From an uncultured Bacilli bacterium (GTDB lineage: Bacteria; Bacillota_I; Bacilli_A; RF39; UBA660): a DNA stretch of 5,954 nt. The position numbers and the translations under genes were made by a program. Positions within the stretch are counted from its first letter, which is position 1, and each line of letters opens with the position of its first letter. The notes under the pieces were generated by a model. The model did not search any database. It was given only the letters and a program-made list of their open reading frames with translations, and was not told where the DNA came from. The DNA is taken from assembly GCA_944372275.1 (NCBI GenBank), contig CALVYO010000080.1, forward strand, positions 1 through 5,954, given 5' to 3'. This document shows, in pieces, positions 1 to 5,015 of this stretch.

Positions 1-1136
1 ATTCGATCTAATTTATCTAGTTTTAAAATATTTTTTAATTCTTCATTAGCAATACTTGTTTTTTCTTCATCTTTTTTAATTAGTTCAAATTTTTCGTTTA
101 ATAATATTTTTGCGTTATTGCAAGCCATGTCGACTATTTTTTTCTTATCACCTTTTATCGGATTAAATACTTTTATATTTAAATATTCACTTAATAAGTT
201 GGTATCGATATTATCAGTTACTAATATTTCTTTTGGTTTTATTATATCTTTATCATAAAACTTAGATATATAACTATTTAAAGTATCATCAATTTCATCA
301 ATCAAAGGAAATATTTTAGAATGTTTCCCAATTAATTTTGATCCTCTTATGAAAAATACTTCAATTGATAAATAACCTTTATCTGTATAGTATCCAAAAA
401 CATCTCGATCAACATTATCGCCCATTTCAACTTGTTGTTTTGTTAAAACAAGTTCGATATAATCTAATAATTCTTTTAATTCTTTAGCTTTTTCATAATG
501 CATTAATTCACTTTCTTTTAACATTTCTTCTTTGATTTTATTAGATACAATACTATGATCACCTTTTAAAAATTTAACTATTTCATTTTTCATTTCATTT
601 ATTTTATTTATATCGACATCATTAGTACAATAACCTAAGCATTGATTAATGTGATAATATAGACATGGTTTCTTATTATAAGTTGTACATTTTCTTAAAG
701 GATATATTCTATTTAATAAATTAACAGTATTTCTAGCAGCTGTAACATTAGGATAAGGTCCATATAAATGATTAGTGTTCTTTTTTCTATTGATGCTTCT
801 TACAATTGATAATCTAGGTACTTTATCATTAGTTAATTCAATATAAGGATAACTTTTATCATCTCGTAATAATATATTATATTTGGGATTATATTGTTTA
901 ATTAAGTTATTTTCTAAGATTAAAGCTTCCATTTCACTATTAACAACAACATAATCAAAATCTTTTATTTCACTTACTAATTTAGCAGTTTTACCAAAAT
1001 GAGTTCCTCTAAAATAAGAACTTAATCTATTTTTTAATTTTTTGGCTTTACCAACATATATAATGTTGTTATCCTTATTTTTCATTAAATAACACCCTGG
1101 TTTTTGTGGTACTAAGGATAATTTTTCCTTAATCAT
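1..1136 (-). CDS. uvrC: UvrABC system protein C, N-terminal two thirds (partial)
   Basis: UvrC is the nuclease of bacterial nucleotide excision repair: recruited by UvrB at a lesion, it cuts the damaged strand on both sides. The 378 codons seen start at an ATG at 1136, chosen because a near-perfect Shine-Dalgarno lies just upstream. Residues 1-90 form the GIY-YIG nuclease domain that makes the 3' cut. They carry PGCYLM and IIYVGKA, with Y27, K30, R37, Y41, E75 and N87 spaced as the known active-site residues of the family. C150, C158, C166 and C170 match the four-cysteine iron-sulfur cluster region (CLYYHINQCLGYC). Residues about 197-232 look like the UVR helical hairpin that binds UvrB. The gene leaves the window at KLDR, where the RNase H-like 5'-incision domain normally begins, so the DDH catalytic residues and helix-hairpin-helix tail are not visible. 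It is the second gene of an operon, 4 nt after a radical SAM gene. Confidence 0.97.
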   Translation of the reverse strand, partial: MIKEKLSLVPQKPGCYLMKNKDNNIIYVGKAKKLKNRLSSYFRGTHFGKTAKLVSEIKDFDYVVVNSEMEALILENNLIKQYNPKYNILLRDDKSYPYIELTNDKVPRLSIVRSINRKKNTNHLYGPYPNVTAARNTVNLLNRIYPLRKCTTYNKKPCLYYHINQCLGYCTNDVDINKINEMKNEIVKFLKGDHSIVSNKIKEEMLKESELMHYEKAKELKELLDYIELVLTKQQVEMGDNVDRDVFGYYTDKGYLSIEVFFIRGSKLIGKHSKIFPLIDEIDDTLNSYISKFYDKDIIKPKEILVTDNIDTNLLSEYLNIKVFNPIKGDKKKIVDMACNNAKILLNEKFELIKKDEEKTSIANEELKNILKLDKLDR

Positions 1137-1140
1137 TTTA

Positions 1141-1149
1141 TCACCTCCT
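1141..1149 (-). promoter_or_regulatory. Shine-Dalgarno of uvrC overlapping the upstream stop codon
   Basis: On the minus strand the bases read AGGAGGTGA, close to a full complement of the 16S rRNA 3' end, four bases before the uvrC ATG. Its last three bases (1143-1141) are also the TGA stop codon of the radical SAM gene. Ribosomes ending the upstream gene therefore sit on the uvrC initiation site, which suggests coupled translation. The site also fixes the uvrC start. Confidence 0.9.
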
Positions 1150-1911
1150 AAAATCACATTTTTGACATAACTCTTCTACTAATTTATTATTGTTAAAATT
1201 AATTATTATATTTTTAGTTCTTTCTTTATTTAATATATCAACGAAATTTTCTTTTAATACATTGCCTAAATTAATTACTCCCGTATCTAAACAACAAGGA
1301 ACAACTATTCCATCTACTAGTATACCTAAATGAGTTTTCAATCCATAACAAGTTCCTTTATTAGATATAAATTCATTATTTAAACTAGGCCAGGTAAATT
1401 TTTTATCTTTATTTAAATATATATTATTTTTTAATTTAAAATTATTAGTTACTTTATCTTGATAATTATAATATTTTAAAACTTGATTTAATAAATTATC
1501 ATTTGTCCAGAATCTGTAAACAATTTGTACTCCTTTACTACTTAAATAATCACCACATTTTAAAACACTTTCTAATCTTTCGATATTTAAACTATGTAAT
1601 GATATATTTATTTGTCTAACTTTATCTAACAATTTATATTTTTCGCTTAATAAAGTTCCATTTGTTGTAATATTAACTTGTTTATTATATTTAAAACATA
1701 AATTTAAAATTTCTTTTAATTTAGAATGTAATAAAGGCTCTCCTTTAATGTGTAAGTATAAATAATCAGTATATTTATCTATTTGTTTTAAAATATGCTC
1801 AAAATCATCTAAATTCATCTCTTGTTTTTTTCTATTATCTTTAAAACAAAAAGAACAATTTAAATTACAAACATTAGTTATTTCAATATATATTTTTTTA
1901 AACTTTTTCAT
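1141..1911 (-). CDS. Radical SAM protein with SPASM-like C-terminus, function unknown
   Basis: This is a 256-residue radical SAM protein. C15, C19 and C22 form the CxxxCxxC motif (CNLNCSFC) that binds the [4Fe-4S] cluster used to cleave S-adenosylmethionine. A GEP motif (57-59, in HIKGEPLLH) and TTNGT (82-86) are other typical radical SAM landmarks. The C-terminal part has C188, C206-C207 (VVPCC), LGNV at 215-218, and C249/C252 (CQKC), the cysteine pattern of an auxiliary-cluster SPASM or twitch domain. Such domains occur in enzymes that modify peptides or proteins, but the substrate cannot be read from the sequence, and I see no small precursor-peptide gene nearby. I start it at 1911 rather than at the longer in-frame ATG at 2007, because the extra 32 residues are not radical SAM-like and would cross the divergent promoter and gene. 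There is no Shine-Dalgarno; an extended -10 box lies 7 nt upstream, so translation is probably leaderless. It is the first gene of an operon with uvrC. Confidence 0.88.
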   Translation of the reverse strand: MKKFKKIYIEITNVCNLNCSFCFKDNRKKQEMNLDDFEHILKQIDKYTDYLYLHIKGEPLLHSKLKEILNLCFKYNKQVNITTNGTLLSEKYKLLDKVRQINISLHSLNIERLESVLKCGDYLSSKGVQIVYRFWTNDNLLNQVLKYYNYQDKVTNNFKLKNNIYLNKDKKFTWPSLNNEFISNKGTCYGLKTHLGILVDGIVVPCCLDTGVINLGNVLKENFVDILNKERTKNIIINFNNNKLVEELCQKCDFRR

Positions 1912-1918
1912 ATTTACT

Positions 1919-1929
1919 ATTTTAGCACA
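1919..1929 (-). promoter_or_regulatory. Extended -10 promoter for the radical SAM-uvrC operon, probably leaderless
   Basis: The minus strand reads TGTGCTAAAAT, matching the Gram-positive TRTGn extension followed by a -10 hexamer (TAAAAT, five of six matches). No good -35 box stands 17 bp upstream, which is usual for TGn promoters. Only 7 nt separate the hexamer from the ATG at 1911, so transcription should start at or within a base or two of the start codon. Confidence 0.65.
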
Positions 1930-1932
1930 TTC

Positions 1933-1961
1933 TAGACTTATTTTAAATAATAAGATATAAT
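1933..1961 (+). promoter_or_regulatory. Promoter of the yigZ-carboxypeptidase operon
   Basis: A perfect TATAAT (-10) lies at 1956-1961. A TAGACT hexamer (four of six matches to TTGACA) lies at 1933-1938, with an ideal 17-bp spacer. Predicted transcription starts near 1966-1969, giving a leader of about ten bases that contains the GGTGAT ribosome binding site at 1968-1973. The promoter is divergent from, and only about 30 bp away from, the -10 box of the radical SAM-uvrC operon. Confidence 0.75.
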
Positions 1962-1976
1962 TAAAATGGTGATTTA

Positions 1977-2537
1977 ATGATTTCAGTAATAGATAACATA
2001 AATACAATTATCATTAATAAATCGAAATTTATTGCTTTAATTTATCATATTGATAATATAAATGAAATAAATAATTTATTAGATAAAGTTAAAAAGGAAT
2101 ATAAAGATGCTACGCATTATTGTTATGCTTATATTTTAGATAATAGTGAAAAAGCAAATGATGATGGTGAACCAACAGGAACTGCAGGTCTTCCTATTTT
2201 AAATGTTTTAAAAAAAGAAAATCTAAACCACGTCTTATGTATCGTAGTAAGATATTTTGGTGGCATTAAATTAGGGGCTGGAGGATTAATTAGAGCGTAT
2301 AGTAATGCTACTAAAGAAGTGATAATTACTAAAAAATATAATGAAGGATATTTAATTAAAATAGATATTGACTATTCTAATATTAAACAAATTGAATATC
2401 AATTAAATAATAGTATTATTGTAGAAAAAAAATTTAATGAAAATCCTTATTTTATTGTTAAAATTACTAAAGAAAATTTAAATAAATTAAATATAAAATA
2501 TGAAATTATAAAAGAAATATATGTGGAGGAAAAATGA
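1977..2537 (+). CDS. yigZ: YigZ/YvyE (IMPACT, UPF0029) family protein
   Basis: This is a 186-residue member of the YigZ/IMPACT family, slightly shorter than the usual 200-215. The N-terminal IMPACT domain (about residues 10-115) has the two family signatures: NDDGEPTGTAG at 61-71, and the RYFGGIKLGAGG stretch at 92-103 running on to IRAY at 105-108. ATHYCYAY at 45-52 matches the conserved ATH-C-AY segment. The remaining 70 residues fit the ferredoxin-like C-terminal domain (DUF1949). The eukaryotic relative IMPACT regulates translation through Gcn1/Gcn2; the bacterial role is not firmly established. The start at 1977 is supported by GGTGAT three bases upstream and a promoter just before it. 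The TGA stop overlaps the next gene's ATG by 4 nt (ATGA), indicating an operon with the carboxypeptidase. No catalytic function is assigned. Confidence 0.95.
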   Translation: MISVIDNINTIIINKSKFIALIYHIDNINEINNLLDKVKKEYKDATHYCYAYILDNSEKANDDGEPTGTAGLPILNVLKKENLNHVLCIVVRYFGGIKLGAGGLIRAYSNATKEVIITKKYNEGYLIKIDIDYSNIKQIEYQLNNSIIVEKKFNENPYFIVKITKENLNKLNIKYEIIKEIYVEEK

Positions 2538-3727
2538 AATATTTAATAATTATTTTATTTTTATTAATACCAATCAATATTAATGCTTTAGAAATTAATT
2601 CCAAAAATGCTATTTTATATAATATGAATGATGATACTATTCTATTTGAAAAAGATGCTGATACTAAAACTTATATTGCTAGTTTAACTAAAATAATGAC
2701 TGGTATTGTTGCTATTGAAAATATTGAAGATATCAACGAAATAGTTACAATACCATATTATGGATTAGAAGGTTTAATTGAAGCAAATGCTGCTGTTGCA
2801 GGTTTTAGTTTAAATCAAAAAATAACTTATGAAGATTTATTATACGGATTATTATTACCATCAGGAGCCGAATGCGCCAAAACATTATCTTATTATATAG
2901 CCGGTAGTGAAGAAAATTTTGTTAAATTGATGAATGAAAAGGCAGATGATTTAGGTTTAACTAACACTAATTTTGTAAATACAACGGGATTAGATATCGA
3001 TAATCATTATTCCACAGTAAAAGATGTAAGTGTTATATTAAAATATGCTTTACAAAATGATTTATTTAAAAAAATATATACTTCTTTAGAGTATACAACT
3101 AGCGATAATAGTTTAACATTTAAAAGTTCTTTTTTACAATATACTGATAGATTTAATTTAGAACAAAAATATATTTATGGTTCTAAAACAGGTTATACCG
3201 ATAAAGCCGGTTATTGTTTATCTAGTATTGCTAATATAAATGGTGTAGAATATCTATTAATTACAACGGGTGCTAGTCCTAAAAGTAATGGTGGAAATTT
3301 TATTGATGCTTATATGATTTATGATTATTATAGTAGTAATTATAGTTATATAAATATTGTAAACGAAAATGATACATTATTAACTTTAGAAACTAAAAAT
3401 AGTAACCAAGATAAAATAGAAATTAAAGCTAATGAAACAATTTCTAAATATTTAAATAATACTGTTACTAAAGACAACTTAACATATGATTATAACGGAT
3501 TAAATATAATAGATTATTTTACTAATAAAGGAGAGATAGGAACATTAAATATTAAATTAGATAATGAACTATTAGCAACTATTCCGATAATTTATAATGG
3601 TGAATTATCATTTTCATTAATCAAATTTTTTATTAATAATTTAATTATTATAATTCCAATAACTATTATTTTATTTATTATAATTTTAATAATATTTAAA
3701 TTAAGACCAAAAAAATTCACTAATTAA
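2534..3727 (+). CDS. Membrane-anchored D-alanyl-D-alanine carboxypeptidase (S11 family, DacA/DacF-like)
   Basis: This is a low-molecular-weight penicillin-binding protein of peptidase family S11. Such enzymes remove the terminal D-alanine from peptidoglycan stem peptides outside the membrane. A signal peptide covers residues 1-18 (hydrophobic run, then NINA-LE). The active-site SxxK is S50-L-T-K53, and the third motif KTG is at 218-220 in GSKTGYTDKAGY. The second motif, normally SxN, reads S110-G111-A112, so the usual asparagine is absent. Residues about 275-360 form a beta-rich C-terminal region like the PBP5 C-terminal domain. A hydrophobic helix at about 367-390 followed by the basic RPKK would anchor the protein; many relatives use an amphipathic helix instead. 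The start is set by GGAGG at 2525-2529. It is translated from a 4-nt overlap with yigZ. Its stop codon lies in the loop of its own terminator. I am sure of the family, less so that it is an active carboxypeptidase. Confidence 0.93.
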   Translation: MKYLIIILFLLIPININALEINSKNAILYNMNDDTILFEKDADTKTYIASLTKIMTGIVAIENIEDINEIVTIPYYGLEGLIEANAAVAGFSLNQKITYEDLLYGLLLPSGAECAKTLSYYIAGSEENFVKLMNEKADDLGLTNTNFVNTTGLDIDNHYSTVKDVSVILKYALQNDLFKKIYTSLEYTTSDNSLTFKSSFLQYTDRFNLEQKYIYGSKTGYTDKAGYCLSSIANINGVEYLLITTGASPKSNGGNFIDAYMIYDYYSSNYSYINIVNENDTLLTLETKNSNQDKIEIKANETISKYLNNTVTKDNLTYDYNGLNIIDYFTNKGEIGTLNIKLDNELLATIPIIYNGELSFSLIKFFINNLIIIIPITIILFIIILIIFKLRPKKFTN

Positions 3728-3826
3728 AGTGAATTTTTTTATAAACTGAACATATTTTACTTTTACATGGCCACCATAACTTATGCCACTAGGAATTAAT
3801 AAATCAAAGTTTTCTATTCTAATCAT
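3701..3826 (-). CDS. Small 41-codon ORF, possibly the truncated remnant of a longer gene
   Basis: This ORF encodes 41 residues beginning MIRIENFDLLIPSG. I do not recognise it. Its start is supported by GGAGG at 3832-3836, five bases before the ATG. It overlaps the preceding 84-residue ORF by 8 nt, the arrangement of a coupled second cistron. The end is odd. The last third (residues about 30-41) is encoded by the hairpin that terminates the convergent carboxypeptidase gene, and the final 27 nt are antisense to that gene's coding end. The stop codon at 3703-3701 lies beyond the T-run of the hairpin read in this direction, so many transcripts would lack a stop. This looks more like a gene that lost its 3' part when it was joined to the carboxypeptidase end than an intact small gene. 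A chance ORF is possible. Confidence 0.45.
   Translation of the reverse strand: MIRIENFDLLIPSGISYGGHVKVKYVQFIKKFTLISEFFWS
3709..3740 (+). terminator. Intrinsic terminator of the yigZ-carboxypeptidase operon, likely bidirectional
   Basis: A 12-bp perfect stem (3709-3720 with 3729-3740; core ATTCAC/GTGAAT) encloses an 8-nt loop and ends in seven Ts. On the other strand the same arm pattern also gives seven Ts, so it can serve the convergent small-gene transcript. The carboxypeptidase TAA (3725-3727) sits inside the loop. The stem is AT-rich, so its strength depends on the T-tract. Confidence 0.75.
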
Positions 3827-4073
3827 ATATGCCTCCATATTTTTTTAAAAGTGTTTTATAATCATATTCTGTAATTACGTTATTACGCCAATATGATTTT
3901 GCTATAATATCTAATTGTGGAAATTTCATATCATAACTAAACCAATCACCAATTTTATCATAACTTTCTAATTCTTTTATTATTTCTTTTAATTCATTAG
4001 GCAAATGTGATACATCATAATTAATGCTATAATCGTAAAGAGGTTTGTCAGTTTTAAATGGATCTTTTTCCAT
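3819..4073 (-). CDS. Hypothetical 84-residue protein
   Basis: This is a small soluble protein of 84 residues with no signal peptide, membrane segment or cysteine. I do not recognise the family. It begins with a charged, proline-containing stretch (1-24). A likely helix rich in Glu and Lys follows (LPNELKEIIKELESYDK, 24-40), then an aromatic segment GDWFSYDMKF (42-51), and a probable helical C-terminus with WRNN (62-65) and TLLKKYGG (74-81). That it is a real gene is supported by an extended -10 promoter, AAAGGAGA at 4081-4088 seven bases before the ATG, and its isolation between two terminators as its own transcription unit. It overlaps a following 41-codon ORF by 8 nt. Its position between the conserved rpsB-tsf operon and a cell-wall gene looks like an accessory insertion, but no mobile-element ends are visible. 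Confidence 0.75.
   Translation of the reverse strand: MEKDPFKTDKPLYDYSINYDVSHLPNELKEIIKELESYDKIGDWFSYDMKFPQLDIIAKSYWRNNVITEYDYKTLLKKYGGIYD
3832..3836 (-). promoter_or_regulatory. Shine-Dalgarno of the 41-codon ORF
   Basis: The minus strand reads GGAGG five bases before the ATG at 3826. It lies inside the last codons of the 84-residue gene (its Gly-Gly pair) and is the main evidence that the short second ORF is, or once was, translated. Confidence 0.6.
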
Positions 4074-4096
4074 ATAGTTCTCTCCTTTATAAAATA

Positions 4097-4107
4097 ATTA
4101 TATCATA
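4097..4107 (-). promoter_or_regulatory. Extended -10 promoter of the small-gene pair
   Basis: The minus strand reads TATGATATAAT: a perfect TATAAT (4102-4097) preceded by the TRTGn extension. No convincing -35 box is seen. Predicted transcription starts near 4090, leaving a leader of about 17 nt that holds the AAAGGAGA ribosome binding site. The promoter lies directly downstream of the tsf terminator, so the pair is transcribed independently of rpsB-tsf. Confidence 0.7.
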
Positions 4108-4116
4108 ATTAAATTC

Positions 4117-4139
4117 AAAATAAAAGGAGCTTATGCTCC
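4117..4139 (-). terminator. Intrinsic terminator of the rpsB-tsf operon
   Basis: On the minus strand a GGAGC/GCTCC stem (4139-4135 with 4130-4126) closes a four-base loop and is followed by TTTTATTTT. The stem is only 5 bp but is the most GC-rich spot in the region. The loop ATAA contains the tsf TAA stop codon (4133-4131), and the 5' arm encodes the last Gly-Ala of EF-Ts. Confidence 0.65.
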
Positions 4140-5003
4140 CATTTGTTTTGCAACTTCGCTAGCGAAATCATCTTCTCTTTTTTCCATTCCTTCGCCAACT
4201 TCGAATCTAACCATATTATCAATAGTACCACCATTATTCTTAACATAAGTTAAAACATTGATACTATCATCTTTAACGAATGATTGTTCTTCTAAACAAG
4301 ATTCTTGATAAAATTTTAATAATCTACCTTCAACCATTTTTTCAGCTATATTAGCAGGTTTACCTTCTTCCATAGCTTGTTTTTTAAGAACTTCTCTTTC
4401 ATTATCTACTACTTCTTTAGCTAATTCATCTCTTCTTACAACTGTAGGTCTCATAGCAGCAGCATGCATAGCAACATCTTTAGCAACTTCTAGATTAGTA
4501 TCAGATAAAGTTACTAATACTGCAATTTTTCCACCCATATGTAGATAAGAACCAAACACTTGATTATCATTTTTAGTTAATTTTTTAAATCTTCTAAATG
4601 ATAATTTTTCACCAATTTTAGCTGTTTTACTAATAATTAAATCTTCGATAGTACCATCTTCTACATTTAATTTTAAAACATCTTCATTAGTTTCAACATC
4701 ATTACTTATAATAGCTTTTAAAATAGTATCTACTAATGATTTAAATTCTTCATTTTTAGCAACAAAATCTGTTTCTGAATTAACTTCAACGATAACAGCA
4801 TTATTACCATTTATTAAAGTAGCAGCTAAACCTTCAGCAGCAATTCTGTCTGCTTTTTTAGCAGCTTTACTTATTCCTTTTTCTCTTAACCAGTTGATAG
4901 CTTCATCTATAGAACCATTTGTGGCTTCTAAGGCTTTTTTACAATCAAGCATACCAGCACCAGTTGCTTCTCTTAATTCTTTAACTAAACTAGCACTTAT
5001 CAT
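4131..5003 (-). CDS. tsf: Elongation factor Ts
   Basis: EF-Ts is the guanine-nucleotide exchange factor that releases GDP from EF-Tu in the cytoplasm. The 290 residues compare with 283 in E. coli, so the protein is full length. The N-terminal UBA-like domain is clear (LREATGAGMLDCKKAL, 10-25; INWLREKG, 36-43). The core carries VEVNSETDFVAKN (72-84), whose TDFVAKN contacts the EF-Tu G domain. The later AMHAAAMRPTVV segment and the downstream EGRL-KFYQESCLEEQ stretch also match the family. The start ATG at 5003 has AAGGAGA at 5017-5011, seven bases away. The gene follows rpsB by 12 nt, and its Shine-Dalgarno overlaps the rpsB stop (TAAGGAGA), the classical coupled rpsB-tsf arrangement. The gene after tsf is not pyrH; a terminator follows directly. 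Confidence 0.98.
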   Translation of the reverse strand: MISASLVKELREATGAGMLDCKKALEATNGSIDEAINWLREKGISKAAKKADRIAAEGLAATLINGNNAVIVEVNSETDFVAKNEEFKSLVDTILKAIISNDVETNEDVLKLNVEDGTIEDLIISKTAKIGEKLSFRRFKKLTKNDNQVFGSYLHMGGKIAVLVTLSDTNLEVAKDVAMHAAAMRPTVVRRDELAKEVVDNEREVLKKQAMEEGKPANIAEKMVEGRLLKFYQESCLEEQSFVKDDSINVLTYVKNNGGTIDNMVRFEVGEGMEKREDDFASEVAKQMGA

Positions 5004-5015
5004 TATTATCTCTCC

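Noticed and set aside
1..1136. GIY-YIG homing endonuclease as the identity of the left-edge gene
   Set aside because: The four-cysteine cluster, the UVR hairpin and the length match UvrC and not a stand-alone homing nuclease.
1912..2007. Longer N-terminus for the radical SAM gene starting at the ATG at 2007
   Set aside because: The extra 32 residues are not like the family, would overlap the divergent yigZ start and both promoters, and have no ribosome binding site.
1138..2546. Alternative genetic code with TGA read as tryptophan
   Set aside because: In-frame TAA codons do follow shortly after both TGA stops (1143-1141 and 2535-2537). However, conserved tryptophans in S2 (RWNPK, ERWLGG) and EF-Ts (NWLREKG) use TGG, and both TGA codons sit at classic gene-junction overlaps, which favours the standard bacterial code.
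4074..4130. Riboswitch or leader RNA upstream of the 84-residue gene
   Set aside because: The stretch is fully accounted for by the tsf terminator, an extended -10 promoter and a ribosome binding site; the predicted leader is only about 17 nt.
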